A stretch of DNA of 28,558 bases from a virus, in the IMG/VR virus record IMGVR_UViG_3300017719_003638, positions 1 through 28,558 of that record. One strand, 5' to 3'. This document shows, piece after piece, positions 1-7,283 of the stretch. Positions within the stretch are counted from its first letter, which is position 1. The number at the start of each line of letters is the position of its first letter. The notes beneath the pieces are model-generated. The model was not told the origin of the DNA. It did not search any database and was given only the letters and a program-made list of their open reading frames with translations. Position numbers and translations under genes: made by a program.

Positions 1-2
1 AT

Positions 3-389
3 AAATATATTGGTGATGCAATGATGGCAATCTTTAATGCACCTTTAGACTTAGAGGGTCATGAACAGGCTGCTGTTTTATGTGCTAAAGAGATACAAGA
101 CAAAGTACAGCTATCTGGTTTGGGTCTTGAAATAGGCGTGGGTGTTGCTACAGGGTTTGCAGTCATAGGCAACATGGGTAGTTCAACTAGGTTTGATTAC
201 ACAGCTATTGGTGACTGCGTTAATACTGCGGCAAGGCTTGAATCCGCCACCAAAGAGGCAGGGTTTGACATATTGATAGGAGAAGAGACTGCCAAAAAGT
301 GCGGTTTTGAGTTAAAATTATTAGAACCAATTAAAGTTAAGGGAAAAGAAAAGCCCTTACAAATTTATACTATTAATCATGGCAGTTAA
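3..389 (+). CDS. Class III adenylate/guanylate cyclase catalytic domain, C-terminal part (5' end outside window)
   Basis: The open frame is already coding at base 3 (KYIGDA), so the gene begins upstream and the ATG at 21 is internal. Class III cyclases convert ATP or GTP to the cyclic monophosphate. The visible part carries the second metal-binding Asp (KYIGDA, bases 15-17), the GVGVATG and GNMGS strands, and the FDYTAIGDCVNTAARLES segment. That segment holds the purine-contacting Asp (195-197) and the transition-state Asn (222-224) and Arg (234-236). The first metal Asp and the purine Lys would lie upstream and cannot be checked. The end overlaps the next small gene (start 379) and the strand matches the virion genes, so it is a phage gene rather than flanking host DNA. 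Cyclase identity is nearly certain; preference for ATP is inferred from the Asp. Confidence 0.93.
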   Translation, partial: KYIGDAMMAIFNAPLDLEGHEQAAVLCAKEIQDKVQLSGLGLEIGVGVATGFAVIGNMGSSTRFDYTAIGDCVNTAARLESATKEAGFDILIGEETAKKCGFELKLLEPIKVKGKEKPLQIYTINHGS

Positions 390-522
390 GATAAAAGTAA
401 AAAGTGTAGACCCACAAAGAAGAAAGTCTAAACGCACTTCAATAGGCAGTTCATTGAACACCTATCCAAGAAACAAGAATGCCAAGAATCAGTATAAAAA
501 ATATAGAGGACAAGGAAGATGA
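379..522 (+). CDS. Small basic protein of unknown function (47 aa)
   Basis: Not recognised. The frame opens at an ATG inside the last codons of the cyclase gene and its TGA overlaps the ATG of the holin-like gene, so the three genes look translationally coupled. The product is rich in Lys and Arg, has many Ser, Asn and Gln and almost no acidic residues, and shows no membrane segment. A nucleic-acid-binding or small virion role is possible but only a guess. The tight overlaps on both sides are the main reason to believe it is real. Confidence 0.6.
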   Translation: MAVKIKVKSVDPQRRKSKRTSIGSSLNTYPRNKNAKNQYKKYRGQGR

Positions 523-1004
523 AGTTTAAGTTAATAAAAAATTTAGTAGGTGCGGTTGCTCCAACACTAGGCTCTGCATTGGGCGGACCTCTTGGAGGTC
601 AGGCGGCATCAGTGGTAGCAAAAGTGCTTGGATGTAATGCAGATCCGAAGTCTATCAACAACGCAATACAAAGTGCAACTCCAGAACAAATGTTAGAGCT
701 CAAGAAGGCGGAACAGGAGTTTGAGGTGCAGATGAAGGAGCTCGATGTTGATGTCTTTAGATTAGAGGTAGCAGATGGTCAAGACGCAAGAAACAAGTTC
801 AGCAAGGATTGGACAGCTCGCATTATGGGGATTGCAGTAGTTGGAGGTTTTATGGGGTATATATTTCTTGTTACTCTACAGCCACCAGAGCAGAACTCAG
901 AAGCTTTAATTAATTTAGTTTTAGGATATTTGGGTGGATTGGCTAGTGCTGTGATATCTTTTTATTTTGGTGCATCAAATACATCAAATAACGAAAAGGA
1001 TTAA
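519..1004 (+). CDS. Putative holin of the 3TM/GTA-holin type (161 aa)
   Basis: Residues 9-38 are Gly/Ala-rich and mildly hydrophobic. Residues 57-95 are a charged helix ending in a DGQDARNKFSKDWTAR stretch, and two clear membrane segments follow at about 102-120 and 131-151, with a polar tail. This charged helix followed by Trp/Arg and two hydrophobic hairpin helices is typical of the holin family described for gene transfer agents and many phages (Pfam 'holin of 3TMs'). Such proteins permeabilise the inner membrane for the endolysin. No endolysin lies next to it; the next gene is a tail protein. A structural membrane protein is the alternative. Confidence 0.65.
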   Translation: MKFKLIKNLVGAVAPTLGSALGGPLGGQAASVVAKVLGCNADPKSINNAIQSATPEQMLELKKAEQEFEVQMKELDVDVFRLEVADGQDARNKFSKDWTARIMGIAVVGGFMGYIFLVTLQPPEQNSEALINLVLGYLGGLASAVISFYFGASNTSNNEKD

Positions 1005-1006
1005 AA

Positions 1007-2689
1007 GTGGCTGGATTTAAACTAAATACATTCGGAGGGTTAAATAAAAAAATAGCCCCAAGACTATTGCCAGAGGATGTTGCTCAAGAAACCTCTAATA
1101 CATTTTTGGACAGAGGTAGGCTTGAGGGACTACCGCAAGATCTTAACGACCCATCAGAGGCAGGCTCAACACATCCAGCTTCAAACATAAGTGCCGCAAC
1201 AAGCACAATATTTAAAGCAACAGACAGTGCGTGGTTCACATTCAATGATGATGTAGATGTTATTAAGAGTCCAATAAGAGAGGACTCATTTAGCAGATTT
1301 TACTTTACTGGATTTTCTGGAAGCTCTGGGTTCCCAAGAATGGTCGATGCTGCAAACGGCATATCAGGAAGTGGTCCTTACCCAGTTACTAGCTATAGAT
1401 TAGGCTTACCAACTCCAGGTGCATTTACTTCTGCTCCAAGCATTGACAATACAACTGCGGCTGATGGTGCTACAACAAGCTCAAGGGCTTATGTTTATAC
1501 AGAGATAACAACATTCGGAGAAGAGGGACCGCCAAGTCTCGTTACGGCTTCAGAGATTATTGATGCGGCTAATGGATCTACAGTTACTCTGTCACTACCA
1601 GCTGGATCAAGTGGTGTTTATTCTATAGCGAAAAGAAGAATATATAGAACAGATTTAAATGGTGTATTTAGATTTGTTAAAGATGTTGCAGGTGTATCAT
1701 CGGGAACAACAACGGATGCTGTCTTGGATGCCTCTCTCGGGGAAGAAATAGAATCAGCAGACAACTTAGCACCGCCAGATGATGTAACGTCAAATCACCC
1801 AGACGGACCAATGTTTGGAATAACAACAATGCCTAATGGTATAACAGCAGGCTTTAGTGGTAATACTCTACTATTTAGTGAACCATTCTTACCACACTCA
1901 TATCCTTTAGCAAATCAGTTAACAACAGCAACCGACGTTGTGGGTATAACAACTATAGGATCAGGCTTGTTAGTTACAACAAAAGGCAAGCCAGTTATAG
2001 TTTCTGGTACAGATCCAAGGGCTATGGCTTCTTTAGAGATAGACGCTAACCTACCAAATACAAATAAAAGATCTTTGGTAGATATGGGTGAGTATGCTAT
2101 TTATGCATCACCAGACGGCTTGGTATTGGCAGCAAACTCAGATGTTCAATTAATAACCCAACAAATATTTACTCGTGATCAGTGGCAGGAATATTATCCA
2201 AACAATATAGAGGCATATGAATACGAAGGAAAGTACATAGGCTTTACTTGGGATGGGTCTGACACATCAACAAAGAAAGGTTTCTTGTTTGATCCTAGGG
2301 GTCAGAAGAATGCGTTTATTGATTTAGACTTTTATGCACACGCTGGATTTAATGACAGGGAGAACGATGAGCTTTACCTTGTTATTGGGGGAGTACTTAA
2401 GAAGTTTGCTAGATCAACAAGCACAAGATCTTACTCTTGGAAATCAAGAGAGTTTTATTCAAACAAGCCAATATCTCCAGGCGTAGCAAAAATAAGTGCT
2501 GAGTCCTACAGCGATCTTACCTTTAAGTTATACGCAGATGGATCTCTTAAGCATACTCAGGTGGTCACTAATAATAATATCTTTAGATTACCTGGAGGTT
2601 ATCAGGCTAAATCATTTTACATAATCATTGAGGGTACAGATGCCGTCAATGAGGTTTGTGTATATGAAAGCCCTAGGGAGATAACTTAA
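1007..2689 (+). CDS. Phage virion/tail protein with an Ig/FN3-like region (560 aa)
   Basis: GTG start three bases after the holin stop; the stop codon abuts the ATG of the fibre gene. The N-terminus (FKLNTFGGLNKKIAPRLLP) is of a kind recurring in marine phage virion proteins. Around residues 155-235 a segment reading YVYTEITTFGEEGPPS and then ending in a KRRIYRTDLNG strand looks like an Ig/FN3-type beta domain. The C-terminal half is beta-rich (repeated aromatic/Gly strands, SPDGLVLAAN, WDGSDT), as in tail-tube or tail-nozzle proteins of short-tailed phages. The position directly upstream of the fibre agrees. No catalytic motif was seen. The exact place in the tail is not determined. Confidence 0.65.
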   Translation: MAGFKLNTFGGLNKKIAPRLLPEDVAQETSNTFLDRGRLEGLPQDLNDPSEAGSTHPASNISAATSTIFKATDSAWFTFNDDVDVIKSPIREDSFSRFYFTGFSGSSGFPRMVDAANGISGSGPYPVTSYRLGLPTPGAFTSAPSIDNTTAADGATTSSRAYVYTEITTFGEEGPPSLVTASEIIDAANGSTVTLSLPAGSSGVYSIAKRRIYRTDLNGVFRFVKDVAGVSSGTTTDAVLDASLGEEIESADNLAPPDDVTSNHPDGPMFGITTMPNGITAGFSGNTLLFSEPFLPHSYPLANQLTTATDVVGITTIGSGLLVTTKGKPVIVSGTDPRAMASLEIDANLPNTNKRSLVDMGEYAIYASPDGLVLAANSDVQLITQQIFTRDQWQEYYPNNIEAYEYEGKYIGFTWDGSDTSTKKGFLFDPRGQKNAFIDLDFYAHAGFNDRENDELYLVIGGVLKKFARSTSTRSYSWKSREFYSNKPISPGVAKISAESYSDLTFKLYADGSLKHTQVVTNNNIFRLPGGYQAKSFYIIIEGTDAVNEVCVYESPREIT

Positions 2690-5118
2690 TGGGTAAGCCA
2701 AAAGGCACATTCTCAGTACCAAGAAGTTTTGACTCTGAGCAGAAAAGATTTGCTCAACTGCTTAACGAATCTGTGGCTGTTCTCAAAGGAGAGCTTGGAG
2801 ATCCTTTAGATGCTGCTGTAACTTATAATGATTTAATAAACTCTGGACTGGCAAAGAGAGATCTTAGAATCGGTAGTAATGGTTTTATTGGTGGGGGTGG
2901 CGTTGGTATTATTCCTGGCGATGGACCTGTATTAGATATACCACCAGCACCAACTGGGGTTCAGGTAAACGGAGCATTTCAAAATATACTTATTCAATGG
3001 GACAAGCCAACATTTCTTGGATTCTCATATGCTGAGGTATGGGCAGCAACATCTAACACCTTTGCAGACAGAGTTCTAGTTGGAACATCTACAGCGTCTT
3101 TATTTTCACATCAAGTCGGTAACGGACAAACTCGATATTATTGGATTAGGTTCGTAAATACACAGGATGTGGCAGGACCGTTTAACTCAACAACAGGAAT
3201 AGGTGATAGCACTGTTATTGATATTGGTGCACAGATGGCTCTGCTATCAGAAGAGCTGCAAAACCTTCCTGGATATACAGCACTAACAACCTTGATTACT
3301 AATGCAGATGTGGCAAACGCTGCCGCCGCAGCCACCGCAAATACAGCAGCAAGAGTTATAAGATCAACGTCCGCACCAACAACAAGAGCTGATGGAACCG
3401 CCCTGGTGCAAAACGATGTATGGATTGACACAGACGATAATAATCAGATGTATATAAGAAATGCTTCTAATAATGGATGGGAAGAAGCAAGAGATGGAAC
3501 TTTAGTTACTCTCGTTAACAGTATTAATACTCAGCAAGGCACCAATACCACAAATATAGCCTCTGCAACGAGTGATATTATCACCCTCACGAGTGAAAAC
3601 TCTAGCAGGGCTTCTGAAATTACAGCCTTAGAAAGCACGATTAATAACTCCTCAACAGGACTAGCAGCTGCTCATTCAGCAATAAACACTGAACAAACGA
3701 CAAGAGCTAATGCAGACACCGCACTAGCATCTGATATAACATCCCTAACCTCCACCGTTAGTTCAAATACTTCAGCTATTAGTAGTGAAGCCACAACCAG
3801 AGCATCAGCAGACACAGCTTTAGCAACCGACATAACCAACCTAACGTCAACAGTTGGATCCAATACATCAGATATTGCAACCGAGCAAACCACAAGAGCC
3901 AATGCGGATACGGCACTTGCAACAGATATAACAAATCTAACATCCACGGTAAATTCAAATACTTCTGCAATATCTACAGAACAGACTACAAGAGCCAATG
4001 CAGACACCGCACTAGCCACTGATATAACCAACTTAACTAGCACTGTTAACGGAAACACATCTGCTATATCTACAGAAGCTACAACAAGGGCTAATGCAGA
4101 TACAGCTAACGCCACGGCTATAAGCAACCTTAGCTCAACAGTTGGAACGACCAATGCCAACGTATCTACACTACAAACATCTGTATCTAACCTAGAAGGG
4201 GATGCAGACGCAATGTTTGTTATACAAGTTGCCACTGAATCTGACGGAAGTAAGTCAGCAGCAGGTATGGTTATTGGATCTAATGCAAGTAGCGGTAGTG
4301 GTGCACAGTCATATGTGCAGTTTCAGGCTGATAAGTTTGCAATATGGAGTGGATCTACAAACGTAGCCCCATTCATTGTTAACAGTGGAACTGTTTTCAT
4401 AAAGGATGCCATGATTGAAAACGGTGCTATAACAAATGCAAAAATACAAGACGCAACCATAGATAATGCGAAGATAACTGCTACATTAGACGCTGCAAAA
4501 ATAACAGCTGGAACCCTGTCCGCAGATAGACTAGATGCCTCTGTCATACTTTCAACAGACTTGGCAACAAACACATCTACTTCTATACACGGTGGTAATA
4601 TAATTACCAATACTTTAAATGCAGACAAAATAGTAACAAACTCTATTACTGGTACACAGATAAATGTTGATACTCTTAATGTAAAAAGTTTTGATAATGT
4701 GAGCTCAACCATAGTCAGTCATGTAACGGCAGGTACTAAATTTCCATTAGCCAGGGATGGTCAAACATATATACAAAGAACGGGAACATATACAGGAAGC
4801 AATGCCTCATTCGTTCCAGTAACAATTACACAGGTAAGAGACAACGCAGGTTATGTTGCTATCTTTTCAGGTGTTTTGGGTAACGTAAATGGTGGTAGAG
4901 TTCAGTATTCATTAAATAATTCTACTTGGGTAAACGCAAGTGGTAATACCAATATTTATTGGAATGCAGGAACTTATAGAGGTTATACCTATGTGTATAC
5001 AGGACAGATAACCACGCTATCTGCTTCACAGTCTACAGTCTACTGGAGAGTATATTTTTCTGGAAGTTATAACCACACACAGCTTTCACTTAATGTAATG
5101 ATGGATAACACACGATAA
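2689..5118 (+). CDS. Tail fibre / tail-tip host-specificity protein with FN3 domain and 32-aa repeats (809 aa)
   Basis: The N-terminus is followed by a Gly-rich linker (about residues 65-80). A fibronectin type III-like domain spans about 85-165, starting PPAPTGVQV and containing ILIQWDKP. Residues 334-493 are five tandem 32-residue repeats (TEQTTRANADTALATDI type) that should form a trimeric coiled-coil or beta-helical shaft. About 500-650 resembles the DUF1983 / lambda J central region: MFVIQVA, then short IENGAITNAKIQDATIDNAKI-like repeats. The rest, to 809, is a Tyr/Asn-rich beta domain and the likely receptor-binding tip. The stop overlaps the start of the chaperone gene. Host recognition is the probable role, known for this architecture but not demonstrated here. 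Confidence 0.85.
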   Translation: MGKPKGTFSVPRSFDSEQKRFAQLLNESVAVLKGELGDPLDAAVTYNDLINSGLAKRDLRIGSNGFIGGGGVGIIPGDGPVLDIPPAPTGVQVNGAFQNILIQWDKPTFLGFSYAEVWAATSNTFADRVLVGTSTASLFSHQVGNGQTRYYWIRFVNTQDVAGPFNSTTGIGDSTVIDIGAQMALLSEELQNLPGYTALTTLITNADVANAAAAATANTAARVIRSTSAPTTRADGTALVQNDVWIDTDDNNQMYIRNASNNGWEEARDGTLVTLVNSINTQQGTNTTNIASATSDIITLTSENSSRASEITALESTINNSSTGLAAAHSAINTEQTTRANADTALASDITSLTSTVSSNTSAISSEATTRASADTALATDITNLTSTVGSNTSDIATEQTTRANADTALATDITNLTSTVNSNTSAISTEQTTRANADTALATDITNLTSTVNGNTSAISTEATTRANADTANATAISNLSSTVGTTNANVSTLQTSVSNLEGDADAMFVIQVATESDGSKSAAGMVIGSNASSGSGAQSYVQFQADKFAIWSGSTNVAPFIVNSGTVFIKDAMIENGAITNAKIQDATIDNAKITATLDAAKITAGTLSADRLDASVILSTDLATNTSTSIHGGNIITNTLNADKIVTNSITGTQINVDTLNVKSFDNVSSTIVSHVTAGTKFPLARDGQTYIQRTGTYTGSNASFVPVTITQVRDNAGYVAIFSGVLGNVNGGRVQYSLNNSTWVNASGNTNIYWNAGTYRGYTYVYTGQITTLSASQSTVYWRVYFSGSYNHTQLSLNVMMDNTR
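3688..4167 (+). repeat. Five tandem 96-bp coding repeats in the tail-fibre gene
   Basis: Consecutive units start at 3688, 3784, 3880, 3976 and 4072, each exactly 96 bp (32 codons). Units three and four are nearly identical in protein. The first and last are more diverged (SEATTRAS, TEATTRAN, DTANATAI variants). All keep the reading frame, so unit loss or gain by recombination would shorten or lengthen the fibre shaft without breaking the gene. Confidence 0.9.
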
Positions 5119-5486
5119 TGAATTTATTTACAATATACAAAACATCTACTGGCGAAATTTTATACAACACATCAACCGTTGCTGAGATAGATGAGCTTGG
5201 TTTACAAGAGGGTGAGGGTGCTGTTGAGGGGCACTATCAGTCTAATGAGTACAAGATCCTTGAAGAAGTTGCTGTATTAAGGACGGACAATGTGTTGGAG
5301 ATGTTAAGGATAAAGAGAGGTCAATTACTATCAGAATCAGATTGGACTCAGACATTAGACACACCATTAACAGATTCAAAGAAGGCAGAGTGGGTTACTT
5401 ACAGACAAGCCTTAAGAGATCTACCGTCTAATAACTCAGATGCGACTTCTATAGATGATGTAACATTCCCTACAGAACCAGCTTAA
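5118..5486 (+). CDS. Tail fibre assembly / tail assembly chaperone (122 aa)
   Basis: The C-terminal half reads LLSESDWTQTLDTPLTDSKK and continues into EWVTYRQALRDLP, then a short tail ending FPTEPA. This 'ESDWTQ ... WxxYRQALRDLP ... P' signature is characteristic of small phage tail assembly chaperones (Phage_tail_APC/XkdW-like) encoded directly after fibre genes. They are thought to help fold or attach the fibre and are usually not in the virion. The ATG overlaps the fibre stop codon, so the pair is coupled. The N-terminal half (residues 1-60) is less conserved in the family and not recognised. Confidence 0.85.
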   Translation: MNLFTIYKTSTGEILYNTSTVAEIDELGLQEGEGAVEGHYQSNEYKILEEVAVLRTDNVLEMLRIKRGQLLSESDWTQTLDTPLTDSKKAEWVTYRQALRDLPSNNSDATSIDDVTFPTEPA

Positions 5487-5516
5487 ATCGTAATATAATA
5501 GTACATAATTATGCAA

Positions 5517-5539
5517 TTTAATGATATCTTACAAGAGAA
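5517..5539 (+). promoter_or_regulatory. Candidate promoter element shared with the replication operon
   Basis: This 23-bp stretch immediately before the ATG at 5540 matches 18449-18471, upstream of the replication initiator, at 19 of 23 positions. Shared blocks are TTTAATG, TCTTAC and a purine-rich end that includes the Shine-Dalgarno sequence. It lies in one of the few intergenic gaps of the virion module (5487-5539). TTTAAT could act as a -10 box, but no good -35 box is visible here, so a phage-specific promoter or leader element is the alternative. Only two copies were found by eye. Confidence 0.4.
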
Positions 5540-5944
5540 ATGTTAACCCAAGTTGATATAAGAGTTTACTGGGATTCCGTCAAGCTTGGCTTGCGGGAAA
5601 TAAAAAAAGAAGCAAACCCAGATTGGCGACCAGAGGACATATATACTGCTATAGTAAACGGAGTAGCAGAGCTTTATATAGATATAGAGCAAGAGCCGTG
5701 TGAGAGCTTTATTGTTTTACAAGAAAAGCCAGCAATGTTCAGTCCAACAAAGTCGTTACTTATTTGGGTGGCATATGATAAAAGAGGAGATGCTAACGAT
5801 ATGTATATGGAATACATAGAAGAAATGGCTAGAGAAAGAGGATGTGACAGGGTTGAACTCTGGACTCCATGGAGAGGTCTAGCTCAAGCATTATCTCACA
5901 AGGATTATAAAACGAAATTATACATAGTGGAAAAGGAGTTATAA
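5540..5944 (+). CDS. GNAT-like virion protein, T7 gp13-like position (134 aa)
   Basis: The sequence has the layout of a small GNAT acetyltransferase fold. Acidic-aromatic helices (residues 10-45) are followed by a beta strand with LLIWVAYDKRGDAN, a helix MYMEYIEEMARERGC, then the strand DRVELWTPWRGLAQAL. It ends in a YKTKLYIVEKEL strand. GNAT-like proteins of this size stand at the head of the internal virion protein genes in T7-like phages (gp13), where they are needed for virion assembly rather than proven acetyl transfer. The next gene looks gp14-like, which supports the call. The canonical acetyl-CoA loop (Q/RxxGxG/A) is not obvious, so enzymatic activity is doubtful. Confidence 0.65.
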   Translation: MLTQVDIRVYWDSVKLGLREIKKEANPDWRPEDIYTAIVNGVAELYIDIEQEPCESFIVLQEKPAMFSPTKSLLIWVAYDKRGDANDMYMEYIEEMARERGCDRVELWTPWRGLAQALSHKDYKTKLYIVEKEL

Positions 5945-6531
5945 TGAGTGGAGGCGGCGGATCAGCAAATATACAAGAGACTAAATCTAGCAAAAAGTTA
6001 GCATCAATTGCAGCTCAAAGATTTAATCTTTATCAAAAATATCATGTTCCTATGGAGAACCAGTTTATCTCAGAAGTACAAGCTATGAATACACAAGCAA
6101 GCTTTGATACAACTGAGGCAGTGGTTGCTGCATCTATAAAACCAGAATTTCAACAGATGTATAATCAGGTAAAACAAAACCTTGCACAACAAAATGTAGA
6201 TCCCAGTAGCGGAAAATATGAAGCAATAACTTCACAAGTTGCACAAGCAGAAGCAAGAGGTGTTGGCACGGGTACAGCAAGCGGTCTTGGAGGGCAGGTA
6301 GACAGATACTACCAAGGCATGCAAAATGTTGTTGCGTTAGGGCAAGGTCAAGCTGGAACTTCTATATCTGGTTTGGGAGATATAGCCTCTATGGCTGGCA
6401 ATGTTGGTAGAGCCCAAGCTAGGTCAGGATTAGATAGATATTTAGGCAGACAAGAGATGGCAGGCACGCTTATTGGAACAGGTCTTGGAACCTTTAGCAC
6501 ACTTAATAGCACACTTAAGAATACTGGGTAA
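5944..6531 (+). CDS. Internal virion protein, T7 gp14-like (195 aa)
   Basis: Starts with a SGGGGS run, continues as a helical, Gln/Ala-rich protein (KLASIAAQRFNLYQKYHVPM, then FQQMYNQVKQNLAQQNVDPS), and ends Gly/Thr/Ser-rich with AGTLIGTGLGTF. The 'A.R...Y...Y.P.E..FI' opening and the 'NVDPSSGKY' turn are typical of the gp14-like internal core/ejection proteins of short-tailed phages, which enter the host envelope with the DNA. Its ATG overlaps the GNAT gene stop. The following gene (6538-7008) shows the same pattern and may be a paralogue. Confidence 0.7.
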   Translation: MSGGGGSANIQETKSSKKLASIAAQRFNLYQKYHVPMENQFISEVQAMNTQASFDTTEAVVAASIKPEFQQMYNQVKQNLAQQNVDPSSGKYEAITSQVAQAEARGVGTGTASGLGGQVDRYYQGMQNVVALGQGQAGTSISGLGDIASMAGNVGRAQARSGLDRYLGRQEMAGTLIGTGLGTFSTLNSTLKNTG

Positions 6532-6537
6532 TAATTG

Positions 6538-7008
6538 ATGTTTGGACTTTACGAAGATGAAAAAAATGACGATCCTTACAATCCAAACGATGGAAGTTTG
6601 TATGTAAATCCTTTTAGGAGTGGAGATAAATCAGCACAAGAAACTTTATCTGATTTATATGAAAGTGAATTTCAAGATTATTTGAACAGATTCTTCCCAG
6701 TGGAACAAGATTTAATAGAGCAAATGACCACAGGATTTGAGGGATTGCAACAGGAAGAGATAGGAAGAGCACAGTCTGCGGTGGCAAAACAATACTCTAT
6801 TTCACGCGGGCAGCAACAAAGAAGAAGGTCTGGCTATGGTTTGGATCCAAGTCAAAACAGACAGGGTGATTTTGATAGGTCTGAAACCTCGGCAATAGTT
6901 GCGGCAAAAAACTTTGCTAGAGAAAGATCAGAACAAAGAAGAATGGATATAATATCTGGTGGCTTAGGAAGCGTCAGGGATAGATCGGTATTACAAGGAG
7001 TAGGATAA
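6538..7008 (+). CDS. Internal virion protein, possible gp14-like paralogue (156 aa)
   Basis: A TTG precedes the ATG at 6538 in frame; the ATG is chosen as the start because nothing favours TTG. An acidic N-terminus (LYEDEKNDDPYNPNDGS) is followed by a helical Gln/Arg-rich middle: FFPVEQDLIEQM, then QSAVAKQYSISRGQQQRRRSGYGLDPSQ. The 'F.PVE..LI' opening, the 'YGLDPSQ' turn and a later helix with AIVAAKNFARERSEQRR repeat the order seen in the preceding gene. The two look like diverged duplicates or two chains of the same ejection apparatus. The stop overlaps the next ATG. Its exact role is inferred from position. Confidence 0.6.
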   Translation: MFGLYEDEKNDDPYNPNDGSLYVNPFRSGDKSAQETLSDLYESEFQDYLNRFFPVEQDLIEQMTTGFEGLQQEEIGRAQSAVAKQYSISRGQQQRRRSGYGLDPSQNRQGDFDRSETSAIVAAKNFARERSEQRRMDIISGGLGSVRDRSVLQGVG

Positions 7009-7283
7009 TGGCAGGTGGATTAGGTTTAATAGGAACTGGTTTAAAAACCAAAGAACAAGGTCTTCAGGCTTTAACAAAAGCAGCAGAAGAAGAATCAAGG
7101 AATGAGGTTATGAAACAACAAATAGAAGGTCAAATGGCAGCTGCTGAGATGGGGCAGGCAGCAACATTAACATCCGCAGGTGCAGGAGTCGGTGCTTATG
7201 CAGCGATGGGTGGCTCAGTCGGAGGACCAGTGGGAGCATTAATAGGTGCAACAGCTGGTTATTTATTCAGTAAAATAATATGA
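7008..7283 (+). CDS. Small virion-module protein with a glycine-zipper membrane segment (91 aa)
   Basis: Not recognised as a named family. Residues 1-50 are a polar helix rich in Lys, Glu and Gln. Residues 52-91 are a hydrophobic glycine-zipper stretch (GAGVGAYAAMGGSVGGPVGA and onward) ending FSKII, as in small membrane-inserting or pore-forming peptides. It sits among the internal virion genes and overlaps both neighbours. A role in crossing the host membrane during DNA ejection would fit, but this is inference; a second holin-like protein is an alternative. Confidence 0.55.
   Translation: MAGGLGLIGTGLKTKEQGLQALTKAAEEESRNEVMKQQIEGQMAAAEMGQAATLTSAGAGVGAYAAMGGSVGGPVGALIGATAGYLFSKII

Noticed and set aside
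3-389. Idea that the cyclase is host DNA at a prophage boundary
   Set aside because: It is on the same strand as the following phage genes and overlaps the next one, and the integrase is 14 kb away; no att-like repeat is visible there.
3688-4167. Regular repeats that could suggest a CRISPR array
   Set aside because: Units are contiguous, coding, 96 bp long and without spacers; they are fibre-shaft repeats.
3672-4235. Long open frame on the minus strand opposite the fibre repeats (187 codons)
   Set aside because: It is the antisense shadow of the 96-bp repeats; its protein is low-complexity Val/Ala/Ser and lacks a start context.
5494-5499. TATAAT in the gap before the GNAT-like gene
   Set aside because: No acceptable -35 box at 16-18 bp; the gap is simply AT-rich. 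Not called as a promoter.
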